This document shows, one piece after another, positions 1-7,310 of a stretch of DNA of 9,398 nucleotides (its first letter is position 1; each line of letters begins with the position of its first letter). The stretch is taken from contig CAMBZY010000081.1 of the NCBI GenBank assembly GCA_945872325.1, forward strand, positions 1 through 9,398. The letters are read 5' to 3'. A model generated the notes under the pieces. That model was not told the DNA's origin, did no database searches, and was given only the letters and a program-made list of their open reading frames with translations. Source of the DNA: Candidatus Kuenenia stuttgartensis. Lineage in GTDB: Bacteria > Planctomycetota > Planctomycetia > Isosphaerales > Isosphaeraceae. The position numbers were made by a program, and so were the translations under genes.

Positions 1-99
1 GGGCCGGTTCTTGCGAGCAGCAAAAGTCGGGTTCAGGCCTGAAGGGCCGCAATCACGTCCTTTCAGGCCGAAAAGCAAATCATATGTGCAAAAGATCTT

Positions 100-118
100 C
101 CCAGCCCTTCGGACTGGG
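100..118 (-). terminator. Small hairpin, possible minus-strand terminator
   Basis: CCCAG at 100-104 pairs with CTGGG at 114-118. Inside this, after one mismatch, CC pairs with GG around a three-base loop. Read on the minus strand the stem is followed a few bases later by a short run of T (complement of 89-94). It lies about 350 nt downstream of the minus-strand TPR gene, which is far for an operon end, and the T run is short. The structure is visible; the terminator role is a guess. Confidence 0.25.
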
Positions 119-280
119 CTGTAGGATCTCTGGCCGTTGGCCCGAAAACTAAAACCATCCCAAATCAGGACGTTAATTCCGGCCTGATCCTTTGGATTTC
201 TAACACATAGATTGACATAGTCATTAAGATAACTCCTCCGAAGCCCAAATACACGGGGCGTTAAATTTTGTCTGTAGGGC

Positions 281-309
281 ATGTCACCTGACATGGCGGG
301 CTTTGGCTC
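281..309. repeat. 29-nt motif, copy A
   Basis: This 29-mer matches 4541-4569 at 26 of 29 positions in the same orientation. Its first 14 bases, ATGTCACCTGACAT, are an inverted repeat (ATGTCA, CC, TGACAT). It is followed by GGCGGG at 295-300, which pairs perfectly with CCCGCC at 311-316, so it leads straight into the ~139-bp repeat. The function is unknown. The short dyad could be a protein site or part of a dispersed repeat. Confidence 0.6.
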
Positions 310-315
310 ACCCGC

Positions 316-454
316 CCAGACTCACCCGCCGCGCCAGCAAGGGCCGAGCGTCCCTGAAACGATATCGATGGTGCAAAACTTTGGTTAGTAAGTGGTTATG
401 CTGGCCTGGTGATTCACTAAACCCGCCCTTGCTGGGGCTGCGGGTTAGTTTGGC
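316..454. repeat. ~139-bp repeat with palindromic ends, copy 1
   Basis: The ends form an imperfect terminal inverted repeat: 316-343 pairs with 426-453 at 24 of 28 positions, with further G-U pairs possible in RNA. The whole element matches 4394-4533 at about 80% by hand alignment, in direct orientation. The best conserved interior blocks are GCCGAGCG, TGGTGCAA and TTATGCTGGCC. It ends only 7 nt from the stop codon of the 662-aa TPR gene, so its RNA would fold just after that reading frame. It could be a MITE-like or REP-like dispersed repeat, a structured RNA, or a transcript-end structure. It contains no protein-coding frame. Confidence 0.7.
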
Positions 455-461
455 CTAAGAT

Positions 462-2450
462 TTACTTGGCCGATCCATCGACTTCGCGAATATTGTCAAC
501 AAGTGGTGCGTTGGATGGCTTCCTGAGATTTGAGAGCCGGTCGCGGTGTGCCAGAGCCCTCGATTTCTGTCCTTGGATTTCATAGATCTGGGCCAGGGTA
601 TTGTGCAGGTTCCATTCGTTGGGCAATATGGGCAGACATTTCTCGAGGATCAGCTTGGATTCATCGAGTCGCCCCATCCTGGCGAGAATCTGCCCCTTGG
701 TCTCAAGGATACCCAAATCATCAGGCGTTTTTGCGACCACTCTATCGATCAGTTTCAATGCCTCTTCATATTCATAAGGCGGGAACTTATAAAGCACTCC
801 AGCCAGATTATTTGTAGAGGCCATGTCATCAGGATTCTGCTCGACGATTTTGCGATAAATCGGCCTGGCCAAGTCCCAGCGCGCCTGCATGTGGGCCGAC
901 ATTGAGGCTTGACGCATGAAGTTGGCGCTGGCCTTGCCGCTCTCAATGTGCTTTTGAACCCATTGGAATGCCTCGGCATTTTTGTCCGATTTTGGGGCCG
1001 CCCAGAGGGTGGTTGCGATTCGGCACCAGAGCATGTTATCTGGATCCAACTCAATCAAAGGCAGGAGCTTTTGCCAGACGTAGTCCTCGCGAATCGGCTT
1101 TCGCTTGATTTCAGCTGCCAGGGAGAGTTGGTCGATCTCCTTGCTCCACTTCACTTTCTCTTCATTGCTGAGCTTTGGCAAAGCGGCGATCCAGCCACGC
1201 AGGGCGGGCTCCTGATCCATCATCATCAAGAGTCTGGAGCGGCAGCCGATCATGGTTTCGTCAATCGACTCGGATTTCGCAAGTTGACGATCAAGGTCGT
1301 CCAGCAATCGTCTGGCATTCCCCTGAATGTCGAGAATCCCAGTCGTTTCACTCAAATTCCATTTCAGCCAAAGCACTTCGGAAGCAATCACCACATTTTG
1401 TGACTGAACGGGCTCTAGAATTTTATAAGCGGTTTGAAGGTCGCCCCGACTGGCTATGATTCGCGATAGCAACTGACGAGCCTTGACCTCGGTTGCGGGC
1501 GCCAACGGATTCTTCAAGGCTTCTGTCAGTTTCGAAACCGCCTGATTGATCAGAGCTGGATTCAGATTCTGCATGTTGAGAATCTTCTCGGCGAAACGGA
1601 AGAAGTAACTGCCCCTCTCAAGTTCTTTCTGAGTCTCTTCCTGAGAGACCAGGAAATTCCAGCCCTTGATAGGCTCCTTCAATCCGATAAGCGTGTCGTA
1701 ATAGGCGAAAACGTCATCAATTTTAGATAGATTTGATCCAAGAATTCTGCGACCACTAAGATCGGCTTCTTTCCATTGTCCAGCCTCAACGAAAGCAGGC
1801 AATTTGGATTGGAGCTTTGACGTAGTTGCTGCATATCGGTCTTCGCTGTTCGTGACGCCCGGAATAATCGCCCAGTTAAAAATCATGATGACAGGCAAGG
1901 TGGCAATCGCCCATTGAGGGATTCTGGCTTCAACTAGTTTTTGAACGAGCGATATGAGGATGGATTTGACGGACTTCACTGGTGGTCCACCAAGATTATC
2001 CCCAAATGCCTGGCTCTCGCCGCCCACTCCAAATTCAGATTTTGAGACTCGATTTGGAGCCGCAACTGATCGAATGTCCAAGGCCGCATCGCTACTGCGC
2101 CGCTCGGCGAGAATTTCGCGACGTAACTCGCGATCCTGTTTAAGCTTCTGAAGAAACGAGAGTTTCTGCGGTTCGAATTGCTTGCCAACTTTCACTAATT
2201 TGCCATCGGCAGCCGAGCTTTCAAAACCACCGGAATCGCGATTGTTGGACAAACTTGAGGATTGACGTTCGGGATCAACCGTTTTGGACTTCTGCTCTTT
2301 AAGAAACAACTTCAATGATTTTCGTTCGGCAGCAGTCCTCTTACGCTCGAATTGCCAGCGCTGCAAACTGTTCTTGATGCCCTGAAAAAACGACGAACCA
2401 GATCTGCCCTGATCCCATGAGAAATCGTCATCTTCATCGCGACGGTTCAT
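462..2450 (-). CDS. Single-pass membrane protein with periplasmic TPR domain (paralogue A)
   Basis: The product is 662 aa. Residues 1-175 are polar, low in complexity and rich in Lys, Arg, Ser and Gln. A single hydrophobic segment at about 178-198 (IPQWAIATLPVIMIFNW) is followed by helical repeats to the C-terminus. The clearest TPR-like units lie at about 520-640, including ARPIYRKIVEQNPDD and EWNLHNTLAQIYE. The charge pattern suggests a cytoplasmic N-terminus and a TPR domain outside the membrane. TPRs mediate protein-protein contacts and no catalytic motif is seen. It is clearly homologous to the next gene: both contain LWAAP, WVQK and EWNLHNTLAQIY at matching places. The ATG at 2450 has GGAA 5 nt upstream. 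It lies 76 nt downstream of the paralogue on the same strand, so co-transcription is likely. The function is unknown. Confidence 0.9.
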   Translation of the reverse strand: MNRRDEDDDFSWDQGRSGSSFFQGIKNSLQRWQFERKRTAAERKSLKLFLKEQKSKTVDPERQSSSLSNNRDSGGFESSAADGKLVKVGKQFEPQKLSFLQKLKQDRELRREILAERRSSDAALDIRSVAAPNRVSKSEFGVGGESQAFGDNLGGPPVKSVKSILISLVQKLVEARIPQWAIATLPVIMIFNWAIIPGVTNSEDRYAATTSKLQSKLPAFVEAGQWKEADLSGRRILGSNLSKIDDVFAYYDTLIGLKEPIKGWNFLVSQEETQKELERGSYFFRFAEKILNMQNLNPALINQAVSKLTEALKNPLAPATEVKARQLLSRIIASRGDLQTAYKILEPVQSQNVVIASEVLWLKWNLSETTGILDIQGNARRLLDDLDRQLAKSESIDETMIGCRSRLLMMMDQEPALRGWIAALPKLSNEEKVKWSKEIDQLSLAAEIKRKPIREDYVWQKLLPLIELDPDNMLWCRIATTLWAAPKSDKNAEAFQWVQKHIESGKASANFMRQASMSAHMQARWDLARPIYRKIVEQNPDDMASTNNLAGVLYKFPPYEYEEALKLIDRVVAKTPDDLGILETKGQILARMGRLDESKLILEKCLPILPNEWNLHNTLAQIYEIQGQKSRALAHRDRLSNLRKPSNAPLVDNIREVDGSAK

Positions 2451-2526
2451 TGCAGTTCCATTCCATTCCCATTTGCAGGATCAATACCGAACGAAGCGAT
2501 TAGTACGATGAAAAGATTATCATATG

Positions 2527-4140
2527 TCATGAACCAACAGAAGTGGGATTCCTCAGTGGAATGACGGCTCCTGATAGAGGTAGCTTATCATAATTTGCGG
2601 CATCAAGGGGCCGCTTGATTCGCTCTAGCGCTGATTTATGAGCCGCAGCTCGATCCTTCAGGCCTTTTCGATCATAAATCTGGGCCAGTGTATTATGCAG
2701 GTTCCACTCTTCCGGCAGATCGCTGATACAGCTTTCAAGGATCGGCAAAGCCTCATCCCATCGGCCCTGACGAGCCAGAATCTCGCCCACAGTGTCGCGC
2801 ACCGCAGGAACCCTTGGAGCAAGTTTGGCTGCATGGGTGGCGTATTTCAGGGCTTCATCAAGATGGTCGGGCTCATATTTGTAGATCAGCATCGAGAGAT
2901 TGTTCAAAGCAATCACATCGTCTGGCTGAGAGGCCAGAAGCTTGCGGTAAAGGCCCCTGAGAACCTTCGAATCTTCAGCCGTGGTACCCGTTGCATGGTA
3001 TTTGGTAGAACTCGCAAGGATGGCATATTTAAATATGGGACCGCTGCCGTCACCCTCATCGAGCCGCTTCTGGACCCAGATCCTGGCCGATTGATTCTCC
3101 GGTTTTGGTGGAGCGGCCCAAAGTGCGACTGCAAGCCTTGACCACATCGGGTGATTCGGGTCGCGGGCCAGCAAGGTCTCGAGCTTCGACCAATCTGGCG
3201 TTTTCGCTGCCCCTGATCGGATGATTGACGCAATCAATTCCAGCTCCGAGACTTCCGATTCAATCAACTGGCGATCTTCCGGCTTAATGTTGCGCTGGAT
3301 TCCAAGCCATTCCCGCGCTGCTGATTCTTGATTGAGGATGGTCATGAGCCGCATTTTTGCGACAGTATTCTCTTTCGACGGAACCGCCGATCCACGCAGA
3401 TCACGGTCCAGTCGGGCCAGAACTTTTCCAGGCGCGCTGATGTCCATCTCCATACCTGTGGTCCAGGCAATCCAAAGTGCCTCAGAACCAGCAACAGGAT
3501 TCTCCATCATGATTGGCGCCAAGGTGTTAAATGCCGTTTCACGGTCGCCTCTCACAAGCTGGTAAAGTGAGAGTTGGCGTTTGGCCTGAACGGCAAGATC
3601 GCCTGTCGCATTTTCGGAGGCAGTCTTCAGGTGTTTCTCGATCAGAAAATTCGACTTGCTCGAGAGTGGGGTCTCAGTCTGAAGCCGCTTGGCCAGTTTC
3701 AAGTGGAATCGAGGGTCGCCCTTTCCATCATCGGGGGCCAAATTGCTCAGAATCCCAGACGCTCGATCTTTTTCACCAAGTTTGTCAAGCGTGTTCAGGT
3801 AGATATCCCAAACATCGGAATCTGTGGGGGTAAAAGCAATCACTCGTTCATAAACCAGCTTTGGCAGACTTCCATTTGAAGGCTGACTGACAATCTTTTC
3901 GCGGTAGCTTGCCACCGTCCGGTCTTTGGACTCGTTCACCATGCCTGCCATGGATGCAATCGCCGATACCATTCCCAGAATTGCCGGCAATGATGCAGCG
4001 ATCGTGAAGCCAAGATATCTCAGTCGTGGTGGACGCGCAACAAACGTGTGGCCAAAAAGTTTGAATCGCATGATCGATTCAGGACGTCGCCCTATAGTTT
4101 TTGTTCGTCCACGGCTTTGATTTGATCGACCTTCAGACAT
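2527..4140 (-). CDS. Single-pass membrane protein with periplasmic TPR domain (paralogue B)
   Basis: The product is 537 aa from the chosen start, MSEGRSNQ. The frame is open upstream to 4389, but the ATG at 4140 has AGGA about 9 nt before it and gives a normal basic N-terminus, whereas the upstream part reads like untranslated sequence. Residues 1-41 are basic. A membrane segment spans about 43-67 (YLGFTIAASLPAILGMVSAI), and TPR-type helical repeats fill most of the remainder, clearest at about 395-505 with EWNLHNTLAQIYD near the end. It is a diverged tandem duplicate of the downstream 662-aa gene but lacks that protein's ~130-residue extra cytoplasmic N-terminal region. It is probably first in a two-gene unit. 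It may be a scaffold or assembly factor at the membrane; no enzyme motif is seen. Confidence 0.88.
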   Translation of the reverse strand: MSEGRSNQSRGRTKTIGRRPESIMRFKLFGHTFVARPPRLRYLGFTIAASLPAILGMVSAIASMAGMVNESKDRTVASYREKIVSQPSNGSLPKLVYERVIAFTPTDSDVWDIYLNTLDKLGEKDRASGILSNLAPDDGKGDPRFHLKLAKRLQTETPLSSKSNFLIEKHLKTASENATGDLAVQAKRQLSLYQLVRGDRETAFNTLAPIMMENPVAGSEALWIAWTTGMEMDISAPGKVLARLDRDLRGSAVPSKENTVAKMRLMTILNQESAAREWLGIQRNIKPEDRQLIESEVSELELIASIIRSGAAKTPDWSKLETLLARDPNHPMWSRLAVALWAAPPKPENQSARIWVQKRLDEGDGSGPIFKYAILASSTKYHATGTTAEDSKVLRGLYRKLLASQPDDVIALNNLSMLIYKYEPDHLDEALKYATHAAKLAPRVPAVRDTVGEILARQGRWDEALPILESCISDLPEEWNLHNTLAQIYDRKGLKDRAAAHKSALERIKRPLDAANYDKLPLSGAVIPLRNPTSVGS

Positions 4141-4268
4141 TTTGCTAATTCCTGACCAACGATGGATTATCCGAGTTTTGAAGTAAAGCTGGCTTCGATT
4201 CCCACCAAAAAGGACCTTGTTGACGACACTGTCATGGTTTACCCAACTTATCGACAGATCGGTTACCC

Positions 4269-4298
4269 AGTATATAACAAATGATTCATGAAGCTCAA
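4269..4298 (-). promoter_or_regulatory. Candidate promoter for the TPR gene pair
   Basis: On the minus strand TTGAGC (complement of 4293-4298; 4 of 6 to TTGACA) is separated by 18 nt from TATACT (complement of 4269-4274; 5 of 6 to TATAAT). It would give a leader of roughly 120 nt before the ATG at 4140. If it is real, the open frame upstream of 4140 is largely leader and untranscribed DNA, which supports the shorter start. Such matches occur often by chance. Confidence 0.3.
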
Positions 4299-4393
4299 CC
4301 CTGAGATCCAGAGCCTGTTGATTTTTAGCAAAAATCCACCGACCGTGTGAAATAGATCGCAATCCCGTGACCTGGAGGATATGGCCCACCCAC

Positions 4394-4533
4394 CCAGACT
4401 TACCCGCCGCTCCAGCTAGAGCCGAGCGGCCCTGAACCGATGTCGGTGGTGCAACACCTTGATTTGCAGGTGATTATGCTGGCCGGGTGACTCTCTCATA
4501 CGTCCCTGTGCTGGCGCGGCGGGTTAGTTTGGC
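4394..4533. repeat. ~139-bp repeat with palindromic ends, copy 2
   Basis: This is the second copy of the element at 316-454, about 80% identical and in the same orientation. The ends 4394-4421 and 4505-4532 are complementary at 21 of 28 positions, strongest over the CCGCCGC/GCGGCGG core. The two copies lie just outside the tandem TPR genes, about 4.1 kb apart. The middle (around 4491-4503) is the least conserved part and the outer stems and the TTATGCTGGCC block the best, a pattern expected if the fold matters. Confidence 0.7.
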
Positions 4534-4540
4534 TGGCAAA

Positions 4541-4569
4541 ATGTCCCCTGACATGGAGGGCTTTAGCTC
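4541..4569. repeat. 29-nt motif, copy B
   Basis: It matches 281-309 at 26 of 29 positions. Here it follows the ~139-bp repeat, while copy A precedes its repeat, so the two motifs sit at the outer edges of the repeat-flanked block. The dyad ATGTC...GACAT is kept with 5-bp arms. Confidence 0.6.
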
Positions 4570-4579
4570 CCTTCAGGGG
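4545..4579. repeat. Hairpin overlapping 29-nt motif copy B
   Basis: CCCCTGA at 4545-4551 pairs perfectly with TCAGGGG at 4573-4579, and GGAG at 4555-4558 pairs with CTCC at 4567-4570 inside it. The stem-loop lies just upstream of the -35-like box proposed for the 428-aa gene, with no T run after it. It could be an operator dyad or part of the dispersed repeat. Copy A lacks the right arm. Confidence 0.45.
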
Positions 4580-4580
4580 C

Positions 4581-4609
4581 TTGTCCGCTTTAAACTTTCC
4601 CGATATTAA
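4581..4609 (+). promoter_or_regulatory. Candidate promoter for the 428-aa gene
   Basis: TTGTCC at 4581-4586 and TATTAA at 4604-4609 are separated by 17 nt; each matches the sigma-70 consensus at 4 of 6 positions. This would leave a leader of about 120 nt before the ATG at 4738. It is a weak match, offered only because position and spacing fit. Confidence 0.22.
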
Positions 4610-4737
4610 CCCTCCTGTCGATTGGTTTTTTCAATTGGTGGAATCTTCTCCCACTCAATCCACCCCGCCATCATGGATATTACGTTTAAGGATTTTCCCC
4701 GTAAAAGCAATCAGCCCCCCGTATTTTGGAGTTTCAT

Positions 4738-6024
4738 ATGATCCAGACCAGTTCAGACTCGACTCACAAATCTCCCATGAACGCTCTTCGGCATGGTCTC
4801 AGCAGCTCTGTTCATGTTCCCGAGGATAAGATTTATCAGGTCGACCGGCTTCGTCAGGAACTGATCCGAACCCATCAGCCCCAATCGGCTGATGAACGCG
4901 ATTGTATTTCTGAACTGGCTCTGGCTCGCTGGAAAATGTTGGAAACGGATCGTCTGATGGATCTCCGCATCCAGGCAGAATCCGAGCAGGCCGGGATGAT
5001 TTATGATCGCAAGATGCTCGACCAATTTGAAATCGACGAAAAACAATGGCACTCAAACCCTCACTTTCGCCGCGACCTGCTCGGCCAGACCTATCGTGGA
5101 GCCGGCCTTTTTGAACAACTCTGGTCGGAAATTCTCGGAGCCCTGGATTCGAAGATCCAGCGGATCAGCCTCACCCAGGCCCGAACCATGGCCCTGATGG
5201 TTGGCTCAAGTTCGAAAATTCATGAGCTCAGTCAGGACGGACTCTGGCTCTTCAGCCGATTCCTGAAAATGGAACCTAAACCCGCCCAAACTGTGCTTCA
5301 ATGGGCCCAATTCTCAAACACCATTCTGGTCGTCGGCGATACCGACTTTATTGACGAGCATTTCTTAAGTGCTGCCAATCCTGCCACCTGCCACAAAGAG
5401 CTGAAACAAAGAGCCCTGAAAGAACACGCTTTCTGGAAGTTGCGAAAGCGGGATCTTGAAATGGAATACGTAACTCACCGTAAACAATTCGTAGCCATGT
5501 CCATGGGCACCGGCCTGGGCGACTTGAAACTCGCCAACGATGCCCGGCTGGCTCTGCGCTATCAAATCACGGCCCAGAACCGGGCCGACAAGCTCGTGCG
5601 CCGATTGGACGGCCTGAAGCGGCATCGGAATCTGCTCGAGTATCGTGCCAGAATGGCTGAAGAGCGTGAAACGCGCCGACTGGAGCGCCAGTCTCGTGAC
5701 GAATCTGCTGCGTATCCGATGATGATCGACGATCAGGTCGATGAAAATGAATTGATGAACCATGAGCTGGCGGAGGCTTTTGAGGGGCTGGCCGCGATGA
5801 TGGCTCAAAACGAACCGGAAATAAATGAGACGCAAGTGGATGAATCAAAGGAAGTTGTGACTGCTGTGCAAAACAAGGTTGTGGAACAACCGGTCGAGCT
5901 TGAAGGTCGGCTTCAGGACCGGATTGAGCGGATGATGAAGGGGCGGAGCCGGAGCGAAGTGGCCCGGATCAAGAAGCAGGTGAAAGCGCTGAGACGGGGT
6001 TCGGAAATGGCTGTCAGTGTCTGA
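4738..6024 (+). CDS. Protein of unknown function, 'NAxxHGL' type
   Basis: The product is 428 aa. The ATG at 4738 is chosen because GGAG at 4728-4731 lies 6 nt upstream; a TTG at 4726 in the same frame would put that ribosome site inside the gene. The N-terminus carries MNALRHGLSSSVHVPED (residues 14-30), followed by a helical region with LRQELIRTHQP and LALARWKMLETDRL. This order (N-A-x-x-H-G-L, then a proline/glutamate segment, then an E..L...LA...W helix) recalls hypothetical proteins common in planctomycetes and other environmental bacteria; that is from memory. Residues about 268-320 form a charged helix, likely coiled coil, as that family often shows near its end. A longer acidic linker (320-385) and a basic C-terminus (390-422) follow. 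There is no signal peptide or membrane segment, so it is probably cytoplasmic. The function is unknown. Confidence 0.88.
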   Translation: MIQTSSDSTHKSPMNALRHGLSSSVHVPEDKIYQVDRLRQELIRTHQPQSADERDCISELALARWKMLETDRLMDLRIQAESEQAGMIYDRKMLDQFEIDEKQWHSNPHFRRDLLGQTYRGAGLFEQLWSEILGALDSKIQRISLTQARTMALMVGSSSKIHELSQDGLWLFSRFLKMEPKPAQTVLQWAQFSNTILVVGDTDFIDEHFLSAANPATCHKELKQRALKEHAFWKLRKRDLEMEYVTHRKQFVAMSMGTGLGDLKLANDARLALRYQITAQNRADKLVRRLDGLKRHRNLLEYRARMAEERETRRLERQSRDESAAYPMMIDDQVDENELMNHELAEAFEGLAAMMAQNEPEINETQVDESKEVVTAVQNKVVEQPVELEGRLQDRIERMMKGRSRSEVARIKKQVKALRRGSEMAVSV

Positions 6025-6086
6025 TTTCGTGAGCGAATCCAGACTATCAGACGGTTCCTGCACTCGCCCCGAGAGCTAAAGTCGTG

Positions 6087-6092
6087 TAGAAT
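6087..6092 (+). promoter_or_regulatory. Possible -10 box upstream of rsmA
   Basis: TAGAAT matches TATAAT at 5 of 6 positions and lies 47 nt before the rsmA ATG, but no good -35 box is seen 16-18 nt upstream. rsmA starts 115 nt after the stop of the 428-aa gene, so read-through from that gene is also possible. Confidence 0.18.
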
Positions 6093-6139
6093 CAATCTAA
6101 TAGAGCGAAAATCTCCTGAAGAAACGACTTGGACAGACG

Positions 6140-7285
6140 ATGACCGACGAAGCAGATGATTTGGTAAACGGCGACGAAACCAGTACTCCAAGCACTCCGG
6201 AGCAAGCCCAGTCGGCTGCCAGACAGACGCTTTCGCACCTTAGGGGCCTGTTTGAAAAGCACGGGATTTCGCCTCGCAAGCAACTGGGCCAGAACTTCCT
6301 GATCGACCTCAACCTGCACGAAGTGATTCTCAGGGAAGCCGGCCTGACGCCCAACGATATTGTTCTGGAAGTCGGTACAGGCACAGGCGCTTTGACAGAA
6401 CGGATGGCCGATCAGGCCGCTGCCGTGGTGGCTGTGGAGATTGATCCAGCCATGGGCCGACTGACCGCCGAAACCATTGGCCCCAGGCCGAACGTTTTGC
6501 TGCTGCGTCAGGATGCTCTCAGAAACAAGAACAATATTGCCAACGAAGTGCTGGATGCCCTGCGATCGTCTCTGAAAGTGAGGCCCGGCCGGCGCATCAA
6601 ACTGGTGGCCAACCTGCCGTATTCCATCGCCACCCCGTTGGTCAGCAACCTCCTGCTGGACGACGAGTTAAGGCCAGCCTTGATGGTGATCATGATCCAA
6701 TGGGAGATGGCCGAGCGGCTGATTGCCGAACCGACCGGCTCTGCCTATGGGTCTATCTCTGTGCTGGTCAATGCACTGGCGGATGTTGAAATCCTCAGGC
6801 GATTGCCGCCCACCGTTTTCTGGCCGAGGCCGAAGGTGGACAGCGCCATTGTGAGGATCATGCCGAGCGTGGAGAAGCGCCGGAAGATCGACGATCTCCC
6901 GTGGTTCGCCCACGTTGTGAGACAGGTCTTTCTGCATCGCCGCAAGAACTTAAGGGTGGTTCTGCACGCCATGTATCACCATGCCGATGCCTGGACCAAG
7001 CCTGTGGTGGACGAAATTCTCGAGCAGCTCGACCTCCCGTTCGACATCCGTGCCGAGGCTTTGAATGTCGAGGAACTGGATGAGCTGTCAAAGGCATTGA
7101 GGGTGAAGCTGGACGAGTTCGGGATTCCTCCGATCACCGACGACAGGAAGCCGAAAACGAAGCGCAACTGGCTCCTCAAACAAGAGGCCAACGCCAATAA
7201 TCCAGACTATGTCGCTGAAGTGGATGGCGATGAAGATGACGAGGATGATGACGAGACGGATCTTGAGGATGACGATCAGGAGTGA
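6140..7285 (+). CDS. rsmA: 16S rRNA (adenine1518-N6/adenine1519-N6)-dimethyltransferase RsmA
   Basis: The product is 381 aa; the E. coli enzyme is about 273 aa. It transfers four methyl groups from S-adenosylmethionine to two adjacent adenines in the 3'-terminal hairpin of 16S rRNA late in 30S assembly. Family motifs appear in order: KQLGQNFLID at 47-56, SAM-binding motif I EVGTGTG at 77-83, acidic E100/D102 in VAVEID, D125 in RQDAL, catalytic NLPY at 158-161, WPRPKVDS at 228-235, and HRRKNLR at 266-272. The core ends near 325. Extra parts are an acidic N-terminal stretch (1-30) and a 55-residue tail ending in an Asp/Glu run (362-380). Motif I has T80 where Pro is usual (EIGPG), and motif IV continues SIATP instead of NISTP. 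The ATG at 6140 has only a weak GGA 6 nt upstream, but no other start fits. It converges on dnaA. Confidence 0.96.
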   Translation: MTDEADDLVNGDETSTPSTPEQAQSAARQTLSHLRGLFEKHGISPRKQLGQNFLIDLNLHEVILREAGLTPNDIVLEVGTGTGALTERMADQAAAVVAVEIDPAMGRLTAETIGPRPNVLLLRQDALRNKNNIANEVLDALRSSLKVRPGRRIKLVANLPYSIATPLVSNLLLDDELRPALMVIMIQWEMAERLIAEPTGSAYGSISVLVNALADVEILRRLPPTVFWPRPKVDSAIVRIMPSVEKRRKIDDLPWFAHVVRQVFLHRRKNLRVVLHAMYHHADAWTKPVVDEILEQLDLPFDIRAEALNVEELDELSKALRVKLDEFGIPPITDDRKPKTKRNWLLKQEANANNPDYVAEVDGDEDDEDDDETDLEDDDQE

Positions 7286-7310
7286 GGATCAGGCCATAAA
7301 TCAAATCCTA

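Larger units (their letters stand above)
1..461. other. Gene-free region at left edge, with small palindromes and repeats
   Basis: No convincing coding frame is visible on either strand. The stretch holds a perfect 12-bp palindrome, TTCAGGCCTGAA, at 32-43, and its half TTCAGGCC recurs at 62-69. A hairpin lies at 100-118, ATCAGG and CCTGAT form an inverted pair near 166-188, and the 29-nt motif and ~139-bp repeat listed separately fill 281-454. It follows the 3' end of the minus-strand 662-aa TPR gene, so it may carry that gene's transcript end. What lies beyond the window on the left cannot be seen. Confidence 0.6.
4141..4737. other. Divergent intergenic region with repeats and promoter candidates
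   Basis: About 600 nt separate the minus-strand TPR pair from the plus-strand 428-aa gene. The left part (4141-4390) stays open in the TPR gene's frame but has no convincing upstream start. The middle holds the second ~139-bp repeat, followed by the second 29-nt motif and its hairpin. The right part (4580-4737) leads to the 428-aa gene. No further gene was found. Confidence 0.6.

Noticed and set aside
212..240. Perfect TTGACA at 212-217 as a plus-strand promoter
   Set aside because: No -10-like hexamer is found 16-18 nt downstream and no plus-strand gene follows.
530..1459. Several plus-strand open frames across the 662-aa TPR gene
   Set aside because: They overlap each other and the TPR gene, lack recognisable domains, and are best explained as shadows.
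4726..4737. TTG start four codons before the ATG of the 428-aa gene
   Set aside because: The GGAG ribosome site would lie within the gene, while it is ideally spaced for the ATG at 4738.
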